Shown: piece after piece, positions 11,901 through 24,955 of the stretch | Numbering within the stretch: position 1 is the stretch's first letter | Layout of the letters: every line of letters starts with the position of its first letter | NCBI GenBank assembly: GCA_017590115.1 | Contig: JAGGNK010012114.1 | Coordinates: forward strand, 751,467 to 815,466 | Direction: 5' to 3' | Length of the DNA stretch: 64,000 nt | Origin: Montifringilla adamsi | Lineage: Eukaryota > Chordata > Aves > Passeriformes > Passeridae | Program-made: the position numbers and the translations under genes | Notes under the pieces: model-generated | Database searches by the model: none | What the model was told of the DNA's origin: nothing | What the model saw: the letters and a program-made list of their open reading frames with translations, nothing else

Positions 11901-14204
11901 CAATTAACCTTACTGTGTGTTAGCTAATATTAATTATATATCTCCTGTGCTTTCTTGTGCTAGTGTACATGTGCCCAGAGAAAGGGTCATATTTAATGTG
12001 CTCTGTTTGGTGGACAAGAAGCTTTGTACTTGTCTCCCCTTGAAAACAAATTATTTGTATTTGACAAGCATAACATCAACAATGTTGGCTTTCTTTAGCA
12101 GGAGCTGACATTGATGTGTAAATGGATTTCAGTCCTTTTAAAACAGACACACAAAAGCTCCATCTTTCTGGGCTTCAGATTTCAAGAGGGCAAGGAATTG
12201 CCCTCCGCACACCCAATCATTTTCCCATCATCCACTGGGGAAAACAGCCCTTACCTATTGTGGATACTATTTTTTTTTTACCCTGCAGTCCCTTGTAAGA
12301 CATATGTTGAATGGTATGTGTCAAGACCAGCAAGAAATAATACATTATGAACCAAAAAAAAAAAAATAGTTTCCTTTATACTCCATAAAAATACATATTT
12401 AAAAACACCTGCAGGTGTAAGAAACCCTTGCCAGAAGTCTGATGTGATGTTCTAGAATCTAGGAAAGAGCCATAAAAGAAAAACCCAGCCCTGCTCACAT
12501 TCAGGTCAGTGTTAAAATCACATTAAACCAACGTTAAGAAAGAGCTAAATCCACAGAGAATCAAATGTCAAAATGCTGAGCCATTTGACACAGTGGTCAT
12601 TTGTTTAGTGCCAATTCAAATTTCCCATGTTCTGAATCTTAAATGAGGGCTGGTGCTCTTAAGCCATACCTGGACTCAGCCTCACAAAGACCAGAGGGGA
12701 GCAACTGGGCCAAACAGGGAGAGCAGCTGGGACATGCTCCAGCCCTTGCCATTCTTCTGGGCACAGCTTGTGTCTGATGTGGATGAGGGGATACAGGGAG
12801 GCAGGCAGGAGCTTAGTGAGCATTGTGGCAGCTCTCTGCCAAGCAAAATTCTGCCTGCGAGTGGGGGAAGGAAGACAGAGATATTCATTGCTTCAATTCT
12901 TTTGAACATCCTACCCTATCTTCAGAACTGCATTGCAAAATGAAATGGTGCATAAGGTATCTCTGCTTACTAGTAAAGTGCTTGATGACTCTACTGGGAT
13001 CATGGAGGAGGGAGCCAGCTAGCTTCTGTACCTTTAAAAAAGTTGAAGAGCAATAATCCTCTATGCATCAGAATTTAAATCTGAAGGCAGTGCTGGGGAA
13101 ATAAATTCCCCCCTTGCCATCTACCCTTCAGGTCGTGCTGGTTGCAATATTTCATGGGAGCAGCACCCTATCCTAGCTTTTCATTGCTTATAACATGACT
13201 TTTCCACATTCCAAATGGGATTAATTTTCCAAGAATTAAGACAGTCAGCACAAAGATATAGCCACCAGTCCCTACAGCTCCTTTGAATGTCTCTGTGTTT
13301 ATGATTATGTATTTTTGAAGGATGTGGATGCAGATGTTGACTTAAAGCATGCTTTACACTGTTCAGGAGTTGCAGCCATAAATCTAACAAAAGACAGAGC
13401 AGCAACAGAGATATTTAGCTGCTGAGAAAAAGTTTGAATAAACATTCAGGGATCTCAGAAAATAGGTGCTATTGCTGTCACCAATTTGTGCCATTCATAC
13501 AAAATGATAGGGCCATATATTTTACCACCCCTGACAATGTTATTTGTTGACTTTGTAGATTTACCATCCACTTCTTCTTGACAACAATTGTCTAAAGCCT
13601 TTCTGTACATGATAATTGTGACTACAAATGTGCTTTCAGTGCCTCTATTACCTTCCCTTTAGCAGGTGTAGCACTTCATTGCTTGATACTACCCTCCCTT
13701 TTAGAAGTCTGGCTCCAAGCCTCCTTTGTTTCAACCCAGATGCCAGCTTCTATTTAGCTATTCATTAAAAAAATAAAGAACACCCCACCTCCAACCATCT
13801 GGAGTAGAACTGATAGGGGAGGAGACTCATTTCTGTACCTTTTTTAGCTGTCTTAAGGTGAAAGGATTTGTCAAATCCATTAATGACCTATCTTAGATCT
13901 AATAGACAGTTCACATTCAAAAAGGCTTGTTCAGAATCTGGTTCAAACAAAGGCAACAGAAGCAAGGAAGAACACGCACAAGGGGCAAAATGGTTTGGGA
14001 AATATAAATCTACCCAATTATAATTCAAACAAAACAAGTGAGAAACCATACTCTGCTGAGGCACTATTGGCCAAGCATCTCGGCTTTGCATTCATGCATA
14101 ATTAAGCTTTAGACAGCTGCAGGCTTCTCCAGCATCATAGGGAACAGGATATCGCAATACAAAGTAAGATACATATTAGAGCCTAAAAAAAAGATTGGTT
14201 ATAT

Positions 14205-14370
14205 TTAGATGCAGCACAAAACCAAAACAAAGAAAAACCTTCTGCAAAAAAACCACCAAAACAACAAAACAACCAAAGTCAACAACAACAACAAAAAAAA
14301 AAACCAAACAAAACAAACCCCTAACCCAGACAAACAAACAAACAAACAGAAAAAAAACCCAAAACCCCAA
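14205..14370. repeat. A/C-rich tract with (CAA)n and (ACAA)n
   Basis: About 165 bases are almost purely A and C on the forward strand. They include CAACAACAACAA near 14280-14291, ACAAACAAACAAACA near 14330-14347 and several A runs. Open frames on both strands here (up to about 145 codons forward and 90 reverse) exist only because A/C codons and their complements contain few stops. Confidence 0.85.
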
Positions 14371-16269
14371 GCCATAAAAGATATGAGCAAAATGAGATTC
14401 ACAGAATTCCCCTCTTGCCATCACTATGTTGTGTATAATTTTCCACAATGTATTAGATCAAAACAAGCAAAAACATTGAACAAGTTTTTGGCACACTGTT
14501 TTTGCAATTGCAGTGATACTTTCAGAATCCATACCTATATTTTAGGATACTGTGACATGCAGATGGTGGCTTCCAAGAAGATGAAATATGCAAGAAAGAT
14601 AAAGTCTCTCAGTGGGATTTTTAACCAAGCACTGCCTTGCTTATAAGAGCTGGTCTTTCTCTATTACAAATCACATTTGGCATAAAGACTGAGAAGGCAG
14701 TGTATTGTAATGCCAACCACTGACAGACCACTGTTAGTAGTAGCCCCAGCTGTGATGATCTCTGTGATGATCTCAGAAAATATTGTCAGCTGTAGAGAAT
14801 TTGGCCATCTTTTTTTACTTTTATCTTCCTTAGAGACTGCTTTGATTGGGAAAAACTGCAGTTTTGTGTCCTAATTGTGTTAAGTCTCTGGGGAAAAAAA
14901 AAAAAAAAGAGAATCTGCTTTCTAAGCTAAGTGTAAATCTTGGTTATAATGTTACTGAGAAGAGGTTCCTACTAAAAACAAAGATATACTTTCCATTATA
15001 CAGGCTCAGTATTTTTGTAAATATATCATTTGTCTATTAGACATGGGATCAAAGTTTCTTCTCAGAAAATTTTAATGTGATTAATCACACATGGATGGGA
15101 AATGTAAAATCATAATAGCCTGGGGACAGGACAAGCACAAGGCAGTTAGCAGAAATTTCACCCTTCTGAATGAAACCAGGTAAATGCAAAACAACAATGT
15201 AAAGATCTTTATTTCTGTAGAAAGCAACATAAACAGTTTTATTAGCTTCTCAAGGAAGCCTAACTAAAGATTCAGCTACTGAGTGAAAACAAAGCAGAAG
15301 TGCACACAGCAGGCTGTAAGAAGTACACAGTCCTTACCTAAAAGATGACAAATTACTGAGGCTGATGCTGAATTTACCAAATTTGATACCTAGAGAAATC
15401 TGGGTTGCTCTCAATTACAATAGGTTTGAATGGTTTATCTTAACCTTAGTTAAAGGAAACTGACATTATTCACCCTCTGTGTCTGAGATCCATGTTTCTT
15501 TTTTTTTTTACAGTATAAGCTTTAGGAGCATCATGAAGATGTGACTTTACTTCTTTTTTCCCGATATACATCTAGTAAAATATTATGGAGATATGGTTTT
15601 TGTTTTTTTATTCAGTCTGCTTTTTTAACTTGTCCTCAGAATGATGATTTAAAATAACCAAGACAAAAACAGCAGCACAGGGTGAAGTTAAGGTTAATTG
15701 CATTTGTACTTATGATAATTGTTTTATAAGTTCTGCTCATGGTGTTCAGTCATAATTCCTCTTTGTTTCATCTTTGTCCTTTTAGTGCATGATTTTCCAA
15801 GGTACTCTCCATCTGAGTGTAGCTGAAACAAAGTGATTTGGAATTTTCTACATTTTTAGAATCTTGAGTATTTGAGAATGTTGAATCCTCATGAAACAGA
15901 AAGGCCATAATTTCCAAATAACCTTCTGCAGAACTATGGAATTAGAATACTTTTTTAAATAGGAGTTGTAATACACCATGACTAAACTATTTAAACAGAG
16001 TAATTTCTTGGGTGTTAAAATTGTATTCATAGTCACTCTTATGTGTGTGTATGTGACAGTCAAAATGAGAATGGACAAAATTACTACAGGTATGTAGAAT
16101 GAAGCTCAAAATGCAGTGAGCAACCGTATTTTCACCAGCAGGGAAATGCTGTTAACTTTTGATCTCATACTAATGTAAATCTGTAGTAACTTTGAGGAAG
16201 TAATCTAGAATAACTAAGTAACTAAAATCAATGCGAATATTCCAGATGCACACACTTGCACCTGAGATG

Positions 16270-17060
16270 ACACCTCTATTCAGCTTGTTCAGGTTGTCTA
16301 GCAGGACTCCCAGGGCCTTTTTAACAATGCTGTTGGGTTGCCAGCCTGCCTGTAGTAATGCAGGGAATTGTTTACTTCAGCTTTTCATTTGTCTCTGTGG
16401 TAGTCTGTGAGGTTTCTGTTAGCCTATTTTTCCTGCCCACCTTGGTCACCTTAAGTGGCAGGCCTGCCCTCCAGACACATGCTGTCCCCACTGTGGTGTC
16501 CTTCAAACTTGCTGAGGGTCCATGTCATCCACTGACAGGACTGTCGGCAAAGCTGTTGAACACTTTCCATATCGGTTATAACCCCAAAGTGTGTCACTCG
16601 TGATAGGCTGACTGATAGGCTGGCTTCAAACTATTTGCATCTATCCTGGGAACCCAATTGTCCAAGGAGCTTTTTCTTTTACATTGTGTTCCAGCCACAG
16701 TCTCCTCTTTCATGTTCATTATTTGCCTGGAGATTGACATGAGATTGAGCAGTTCATACTTCCAGATCTTCTTCCTTGCATTTACTGAAGAAGTGCCAAA
16801 CATTTGGCTTCTTCCAGTCTTTGAGGGTCTCTCCCAATTTCTACGACATTTTAGAAGGTGCAAGCTAACAGTGCCATTGTACAGCTCTTACAGAATCCTT
16901 ACACAAATGCCATCTGGGCTGTGAAACTGTTCATATTCAAATTCCTGCGGCAGTTTCTAATGCACTTCCCCTCCATTGCTGCTAGTACCTCTCGCCTCAA
17001 AATGTGATGCACTGAGGCTTGGGAAACCTGGGAGCGGTCATTGTGGGAAACTGGGGTAAA
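16270..17060 (-). mobile_element. Ancient degenerate CR1 LINE
   Basis: Read on the reverse strand, this is an old CR1 reverse transcriptase region. The block at about 16490-16570 (CTTGCTGAGGGTCCATGTC, then GCTGTTGAACAC) corresponds to the segment around the FADD motif and the following FN(I/V)F-type motif of CR1 ORF2. The part at about 16790-16920 corresponds to the upstream region before the reverse transcriptase core. Divergence is high and the middle is poorly alignable by eye, with probable indels, so this is among the oldest elements in the window. Both ends are approximate. Confidence 0.7.
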
Positions 17061-19589
17061 TAAGGCAGTTCTTCAATACAAATAGCTGCTTCTTCACACT
17101 CTTTTAAAATCAAAATATGTGTTTCTTCTATTAAGAAAGATGTGGAAAGGCAAGTTTTCTCGTAGTTACATCTGCTGATTTTCTAAATCAACTGACATAC
17201 TCAGGAAATACGATGAAGTCCATAATACAGACATATTTAAATGAAAATATTATTTCTATGGGAATTGGGTTCTACTTTGGCAAGATACTTAAGGGAGAGG
17301 CGCAACTTTATAGGATTACTCATGTGTCAGCTCTACTCGTTTTAAAATATATGTGGGGCTGAGCTGAATAGACCTACACAGGTGAATTTGTTTTAAATAT
17401 TAAATAATTAACAAGAAGACCAATTACACAGATCAATACTGCTCATCTAAATGGCAGGTATGCTTTTCATTTGATCTTAATTTACTTCATTGCCTTCACA
17501 GACAGCAAAGCACAATCATGCAAGATTGAGCATTTGAGCTGCTGCTACACCACGGTATTTCTTCCAGGTATTTCTTCTATCTTTTTCCATTGGACAGAGC
17601 CTACCAAATGCTATGCCTGAACCTATACTTTCTGAGCCAGTGCAGTCTGCTAGACAGAAGTGGTCACAATTGTCTTGCTCATGTTACCATGTTAGATCAA
17701 CAGGAAACTAGACCCTTAACAAGATTACCTCCAGATGCACAGCTCAGTCAGGAGCTATTCACCTCAAATTATGATTAAATCCCCTAGAGAACAAATTTAT
17801 GAAGCAGTAATCCCTGTACTTCTGCTGACAGTCTTTTCTCATTGCTGTTTCAACATTTTCATGCAGCATTTATCTTGTTATAAAACAAAAATAGCAAAAA
17901 AGATAGAAAACCCCTTTGCCTCTACACTTATTTCTTGTTCTGCTGTGGGTTCAAAGGTGCTTAAAATTAAAGGCATAGATTAGAGAGTTCTCATTCTGAA
18001 CATGGCAAATCTTTCTATTTCTCCCATAAATAAGGCATTTTTAGTCACTCCATGTGACCAAGAAATGGTGCTGTTAGGTGTCAAGCAACATACTGAAGAT
18101 GATAAATAACAACAATCTTTCTTAAGATAGCTATATAAAATTTATTTCCTATAGTCAGGTAGCAAAAACACAATGCTATTTCAAACAAAACCAGAACCAC
18201 ATGGTTCAAAGGATTCCCCACATACTGATGAAGCACTAAGTGAGGGCAGTCCCATATTGTGGAGCTGCATTTGTCTACTGGTTTTGGAGACAAGAAGTAA
18301 GATAAGAAAATCTTGTGCTGTGACAGAGACACACCCATGAAAGCAAAAGTCCAGGAGCTACTTTTGGGCAGGATGTCAGCCACATCCTGTTATTGGACTT
18401 CTCATATGTTGAAGGAAGCAAGACTAGATATAGTCTGTAAATAGAACAGATTACAAAGATATATGTAACTCCTTCATGAAGTTTTCCTCTTGCAGAAATA
18501 GCCTTCCAAGTTCAGACCTCGCAAAGTGCTACATATACAATATAGACAAAACCCCCTCCTGTGACTCTTTTCCTGTTTTCTTTCACTCATAAAGGAGAAT
18601 AGAGCCTTCTTTTGCTGGCAATGAATGCATTTAAACATTGCAACATAGATCAGCCTTTATGGGTTTGTGTATAAGTATGAGAAAGGCTGTTTATATGTAC
18701 ATAATCTGGTAAATAATTCATGACTTACTGATATAATTAATTACTATTATTTATGTTTCTATTATTCAGGAAGTCCCTAGGCTGCAAAATGTTGGAGGAT
18801 GGGAAAGTAATTTAGGAACACAATATATGCACTTGTACTTTCTTCACACAGCCCCTATTGAAGGCAGTATCCTGGTGGAGACAGCTACATGAGGACAGTT
18901 AACATGCATTCTGTTGTATGCCTGCTCCTGTGTGAGGACTTGACTTTCTCTTTTCCTTAGATGAAGTTCAGTGATCTAGAATCAACAAATACGACTTTTC
19001 TGTGGCTAAAATAAGCAGCACTGCTCATGACCACCCAAGCACACTGATTAAATTAAAGGCTTTTGGAACAGTTTTACAGTGTTTTTGTTTTATGTTTTCT
19101 TATGCATAATGAATAGACTTCTTGCAGTAGTGATTACTATCTCAATAATTTCTTTTTTTTTTTTTTTTTTTTTTTAGTCACTTTGATGAATTCTTTTTTA
19201 TATTTCCTGGAAATTTCCATGTGGAGATTGCACTCAGACAGTGCTTCTGACTATTTCATTTATGGAAGCTTCTGAGATGCTTCATGTCCTAAACACAAAA
19301 TCTTTGTGAGATGGTGAAGAAAGCCTTCAAAGGCTATTTTATGCAGATACAGAATGAGCAGATTGTTCTCTTCAATGGATGTGGGCCTTTTCACAGCCTT
19401 CAAAGGCTCTTATAAAAGTGATAAAAAAGGGATGATCAAGAGACACTTTCTATTTTGGATTCATTTTTCCTAAGCACAGTGCACACATGCTCAATAGAAA
19501 ACAGTAAATAGTTAACTGATATAATTTTAGCTACTAATGACTGACCAGTGTTGCGCACACCACATCATAATCAGCATTTGAGAGCAGTA
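17061..19589. other. Unique AT-rich sequence, no gene seen
   Basis: No recognisable gene. A 100-codon reverse frame at 18081-18383 has no motif and no splice support. A T23 tract lies at 19153-19175. Confidence 0.55.
19153..19175. repeat. Poly(T), 23 bases
   Basis: An uninterrupted T run with no adjacent retroposon body. Confidence 0.95.
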
Positions 19590-20270
19590 TTCTGTTGTGG
19601 AGAAGGACTTGAGACTGTTGAGGGTCAAGAAGCTCAACATGACCTGGCCATGGGCGCTCACAGCCCAGAAAGCCAAACGTGTCCTGGGCTGCACCAAAAG
19701 CAGGGTGGGCAGCAGGGCCAGGGAGGAGATTCTGCCCCTCTGCTCTGCTCTGCTCTGCTCTGCTGAGACCCCACCTGGAACCCTGCATCCCATCACTCTG
19801 GGGCCCCCAGTGTAAGAAGGATATCGATCTGCTGGAATGAATCCAGAGGAGAGCCGTGAAGATGATCACAGGCATGGAGCATCTCTCCGATGAAAATGGG
19901 CTAAGAGAGTTGGGGTTGTGCAGCCTGGAGAAGAAAAAAGGTATCTGGGGATACCTTTCAGCACCTTCAAGTACCTAAAGTGGGCCTACAGGAGAGCTGA
20001 AGGGGGTATTTTTAAAAGGAGATGTAGTGATAGAACAAGGGACTTTAAAGCGATGTAGGGCGGATTTAGATTAGATATTTAAAAATTCTTTACTTTGAGG
20101 TTGATGAAGAAGGTGTTCAGAGAAGTTGTGGATTTCATAGCCCTGCCAGGCTAGGAAGAGCCCTGAGAAACTTGGTCTTGTGCAAGGTGTCCTGCCCATG
20201 GCAGGACAGTTGGAGCTAGGTGATTTTTTAAGGTCACTTCCAACTCAAAGAATCTGTGATTCTATGATCA
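19590..20270 (+). mobile_element. 5'-truncated CR1 LINE
   Basis: The first ~220 bases translate to the C-terminal part of CR1 reverse transcriptase (MEKDLRLLRVKKLNM, then RAREEILPLCSALL), downstream of the catalytic FADD motif, which is absent because of 5' truncation. The LRELGLCSLEK-type segment follows near 19900-19930. The 3' end GTGATTCTATGATC near 20256-20269 is the characteristic CR1 terminus. A five-copy pentanucleotide expansion (19741-19764) lies in the middle. The element is not intact and cannot encode a protein. Confidence 0.92.
19741..19764. repeat. (TGCTC)n expansion inside CR1
   Basis: Five TGCTC units lie where CR1 normally has the sequence for LPLYSAL followed by VRP. The repeat arose within the element after or during its decay. 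Confidence 0.85.
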
Positions 20271-23200
20271 GGTCAAACGACTGAATCCACAGTGAAAGGT
20301 GTGCTTGGTGTAACTGGGACTGCTTCTATTTGTACACAAATGATACTTATTTGAGCAGAATATGTGGAATTTTTTATCTGTTTTTGTTTTTTTTTTATTC
20401 CCTGTACTATACATGTAATAAAATTATTTTGTCTGTTAAATGGATATGAAAGTTACACTGTGATCCTTGTCTTGTGCTCTTCTGTCACATTATTTCATAG
20501 ACTTTTTCAATAAAGTACCAGAAAATAGTAAAGAATTTAAACCTTCCATAGTAAAATCACTCTGTGTCAAAACAAATTCTTCTTGTAAGATATTTACATT
20601 TGAAAATCTTAAGAAAAAAAACCCCCACAACCTAGTGGAAAACTACATTTCTAGAAGCTCAAATTAGTTTTTATGCAGTGTATCATTTCTATTTATTGCC
20701 ATTTTTCAGATAATCAATGAAAATATTTTAAAATCCTAATAACTGAAAAAAAAAGTTAAAAAAATTGGAAAAAGGACACAGCTTGATGTAATTCCATATC
20801 TCAGCAAGCTGAGTTGTTACAATCACTAAATTCATTAAGAGAGATTAAAGACTGAACAGAAAGGCAAGGGTAAAGATGTGATTTTTATATGTTTGATCAT
20901 ACCACAGCTTTTAATAACTTCATGAGTTTATCCAGAATGTTGTGTTTTCCACCCTGTTATGTTGCTTTCCAAAAGATAATCTAAATCTTCTTGGAACCAT
21001 TCCCATTTCCTGGATTACAGCATCATTTTTGTGAGTTAATTTAATGTGCTCTGCTGAAATATGGCAGTTCTGGGATGATACATGAAGATAGGGTAGAGAT
21101 GATGTGATTCTTTCTTCCTGAAGAAGTCCAGCTTCAGGAAATATGTTCCTATCTTCTGCTGAGTTATATTTCTGTTATCAGGACTTGTAATCTTGGGGTC
21201 AGGCCAAAACTATCCACCATATGTTATAGATTAAAATAAATTTATGGGAATTTCCTCTTGCAATAGTCATTTCCACTTTAAAAAAAACACTTCAAAACCT
21301 ATAATGAGAGGGGCCTTTTGGAAAATGGATTTTGGCTGCAAAGGTACTTCCTTACTTGAAACTCTAAAGACCAAAAAACCCATAAATGACAAATTTTTCT
21401 CAACACCATGTCACAGGAGGTATATCACTGTAACAAAACTCCACAAGGATAAAGCTTGTAGGAAACCAACATCCCTAATTAATACAATCTTGAAGTAATA
21501 CTCAAAAAAATCAAATTATTACTGAAAAAGAAGTAGAACTTCTGTTGATATTAAGGGGACCTTTTGCATGCATGAGTGTCACTTTTAGTCAACAGAGTCA
21601 TGGCCCTGTTAATCCTGCTGGTGAAGTTTAAGAAGGCTCCCAACTAATTGTTTAATCATTACTGCAATTAGACTTGTAAGACTGATTGGCACATCAGTTA
21701 ACAGCAGTGATGAAAAAGCCTTTGCCTTCAAATGAACTGAAAATTGGCAACTTGTAAGGCTGAAGTTCCATATCCCCCTTTTACCTCATGCCAATATTAA
21801 ATCTAAGGAGTTTTTTTTCTGAAACTAAACTATGACATGAAGTTATGGGCTGAGCTAGAGCAATGTGTCTGTGCTTAGGGTTCCTGGTCTCAGAATGGTG
21901 AAGTGAAACCAAAATACAGCTAAAATATAACCAGAATATAACTTGTTCTAGTAACTCAAAAAAGTATGATTTTTCACTTCCTGTCTTCACAAAATAGGAT
22001 AAGACTATAGAATGAGTACAAGCTGTCTATGGCACACACATCTGATTGTTTACACATTTCCCTTTGTGATTGTGCAAACGCTTGAAAACATGTATGTTGT
22101 TTAAGCATTTCCACATCTTTGAGTAAGCTATTGCACAGCTCCTGGAGTATAGTTCTCAGAAGGTAGCAGAGTTTTACATATCAGCAGCATTAATAAAGAT
22201 TCTGCTTCAGAGCCCAACATCTTCCAATGAAAATTTCTGTAGTTACCCCACACTGGCCTGAGAACTTGTCTTAATTTTTCAAGCAGAGTGTATGGTATTA
22301 TTTTCATTAACCCCATCCATACAGCTAATGTTAGCAACAACTTTATATTTAGGTGGCAATTGTGCTTTATTGAGATTCACATTAAATGCTCCTTTTGCCA
22401 AGAGTGAGAATATGATTGATTATACCCCATTAATTCTCCTAACTCCCTAACAATTAATTCTGAAGGCTTCTTGACTTCATTTATATCAGATGCCTTTCCC
22501 ATCACAGACCACATAATTTTTTCCTCGTGTTGTCAGAGGTGCCAGTGGGCAGTACCAGCACACTCTATGCCTCCAACAGACACATCAGAAATTAGGGGAG
22601 GGCACAGTCTGTGCTTCTCTGCTTGGCCTTGCAGGTTTAGTAGGAAGAACAATAAATTGAGGTTCACTGTCAAAGACACAATGTGACACAATGCTTTTGG
22701 AAGCAGGTAACCTTTTATATTCTTCATTTTGAAAATAAGGAGAAGAAGAATACAGCTGTCAATAGGGATAAAGTAAGAAGCAGGCAGTCTGAATCACAAC
22801 AGGTCTCTGTAAACCTAGGGACTGTGATTGATTCCTGTGTTTGGGCGACATAAAAAAGTTGGTAGAAAGGTTGGTTTACAACATTTTCATTTTATGAGTC
22901 TTTGATGTTGACATTACAGAGGACTCAAGGCCTTGTTACCTTTTTTATCCACACAGGATGTTGTAGAAAGCTTGTGTGGCCGAACTGCACCAATAATCTT
23001 AGAAAGCCCAAGATCAAGATCTGATCAGAAATTTTAAGTGAGGTGTGGGGGAGCCACCTCATTTAACATTTTGTAGGCTTCAATAGCTGAAGTAGTTACC
23101 CATCACTCTAGGAAATCAGTTACGAGAAAGAGTAATTTTCAAGTCCTCCTTAATCTAACCCTATTGAAAATTAAAATCCCCAAAATGAGTAACAACAAGG

Positions 23201-24319
23201 AACTGTTTCTCTCCTGTGCTTAGGAGGAGAGACCTAGGGGACAAATTTGGACGTGTTTGCACTAGAGATGTTGCAAGAAGCTCAATGCTATTTCCAGGTA
23301 CGGTGACTAAAAGGCACCACTAATGAGAAATCAGGTTTTCTGAGGTATCCACATGGGCTCCACCAGCACAATCAATGAAAAATTTTTTTATTAACTTGAA
23401 AGATGGGAGGCAACTTGGGATAAGCCCTAAATGTCATGAGGGGTGATCCCTATTTGAAACACACTCTACACATATTATTTTTCATCACCATGAAAATTGC
23501 TTATTGTTTTTATGTGATGTAAAGACTTACAAAGATTCCAACAAATTTTCAGAGGATTATGTGTTGCACTCTTTCCTCTTATGATGTTTTATGAAGAAAA
23601 AACACTATTTGTCCCACAGGACAGTGGTCACAGTCCTTTCACATACATTAAGCATCCCTTTGGGTTTTTTTCAGAAGAAAGGGAGTATTTTCCTTTGTAT
23701 ATTGCCACAACAGATGTGACAACAAAGATTTAATATCAACGGGTAAATTCATTACTGCTGTAATGTACTGAAGTTCATATTACTAACAGGATTAATGTAA
23801 CAATTACAACTGAGAGAATTTGCCACTGAGATTTATCTTCAGTATTCACAGAGGCACAGTAATAATTGCCATTGTTTCTAGAAAGCAATTGCTATTTTCA
23901 AAAAACAAAACAAGCTTACACAGGCAATCAAAAGTCATCATTCCTTGCCAAAGAAAGTAAAAAAAAAAGCCTGAGATTTCACTGAGTATCAATGAAATGA
24001 TTTGTAGGTTTCCCAGGCCAAAATAAACACTGCAGATAAAATTCTGAGCAAACTGGAGAAAATGGAAAAAAAAAAAAAAAAAAAGAAAAACCAAAAAGCT
24101 TGTTGCAATAATAAAACACTGGAACTTCCACGTTAGGAAGAGGAATTTGATTTGCACATAAATCTCCCAAGAAATTAATTAACATCAGAAACATTTTAGG
24201 AAGTTCTTGGGCTTTGTTCTCAATTTCAAAACCTAAGTTGTTATAAAAACAAGATTTTATTCAAAATTAGTTAAACAGCACCATCTTCCTAAGTAAATAT
24301 TTAAATCCTGACAGAAGGT
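20271..24319. other. Unique AT-rich sequence, no gene seen
   Basis: No recognisable gene or repeat family. Notable items are a 9-bp inverted repeat TTCCTGAAG/CTTCAGGAA near 21115-21139 and a 23-nt segment at 21656-21678 that resembles part of the tandem element at 24.4 kb. An A19 tract lies at 24066-24084. Confidence 0.5.
24066..24084. repeat. Poly(A), 19 bases
   Basis: An uninterrupted A run followed by G and further A residues, with no attached retroposon. Confidence 0.95.
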
Positions 24320-24325
24320 TTAATG

Positions 24326-24530
24326 AAGGCTAGTGGGATTAACTTAAGAAAACATCCATGATTGGAGTGATTATTACAATTAGACCCATTCATGTCAGAG
24401 TTCTATGGTTCTATTAGATAGTTTTACCAAAGCTAGTGGGATTAATACAAAAGCAATGCCCAAATTTGAGGTCATTATTGCAATTAGAGTTGTACATGTC
24501 AACATTTCATGGTTTTATTAGAGAATGATT
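24326..24530. repeat. Diverged ~103-bp tandem duplication
   Basis: Two adjacent copies begin with GCTAGTGGGATTAA at 24329 and 24432. They stay alignable for about 100 bases through TTATT(A/G)CAATTAGA, CATGTCA and ATGGTT(C/T)TATTAGA, at roughly two-thirds identity by eye. Each copy carries several ATTA/TAAT homeodomain-type cores. The conserved parts are the ATTA-rich cores rather than a coding frame, which fits duplicated binding-site clusters but does not prove function. Confidence 0.7.
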
Positions 24531-24720
24531 AATGTTTTTATGCTGGAGAAGGGAGTTTATTGTCTGCTCTAGGCCACATGTCATCAAATAAAATTTAGCT
24601 GTAATGCAATAATATTCCCCTAATTGTTGCAATCAGTTATGTTAAAGCAGCTCTGAACACACCAAAATATGAAAAGATTTGTTTTTAATTGTACCACACT
24701 ACAGATTCTGATCTTGCTGG
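24531..24720. promoter_or_regulatory. Candidate noncoding regulatory stretch (tentative)
   Basis: The sequence just after the tandem duplication continues with dense ATTA, CAATTAG-like and TTGCAAT motifs. One example is CCTAATTGTTGCAATCAGTT near 24619-24638, which looks like adjacent homeodomain and C/EBP-type cores. Motif density alone is weak evidence. Confidence 0.2.
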
Positions 24721-24920
24721 AAGTATGTTAAATAGAGAACGTGGCCAGTAAGGTCAGACTTAAAGGAGCCACACAAGGATAAGATGGAATGGTCATTCAC
24801 AGTCATATCACCACCAAGACTTGCTGATGCTGCCAACTCAGTTCCAACAGTTGTAGTACAGACTGATTTCTAAAGCCCTTTTTCGAGGATAATTAATTAC
24901 TCATTATTCCCTTTGGGTGG

Positions 24921-24955
<35 letters not shown>

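Larger units (their letters stand above)
6076..16260. other. Unique AT-rich sequence, no gene seen
   Basis: About 10 kb with no recognisable gene or interspersed repeat. It holds simple repeats (6540-6583, 7045-7110, 8887-8905, 14205-14370, 14892-14908), a GC-richer unassigned block at about 12640-12870, and a possible regulatory stretch at 11640-11900. Open frames here encode low-complexity or random-looking peptides. Confidence 0.55.

Noticed and set aside
12640..12870. GC-richer block as a gene fragment or CR1
   Set aside because: Forward and reverse frames of 75-96 codons overlap without motifs, and the sequence does not match CR1 landmarks.
14320..14332. CCCTAACCC as interstitial telomere repeat
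   Set aside because: Only one unit of the motif is present, inside an A/C-rich tract.
14209..14646. 145-codon forward frame rich in Lys, Asn, Gln and Thr
   Set aside because: Its first 55 codons are the A/C-rich low-complexity tract. The rest has no motif.
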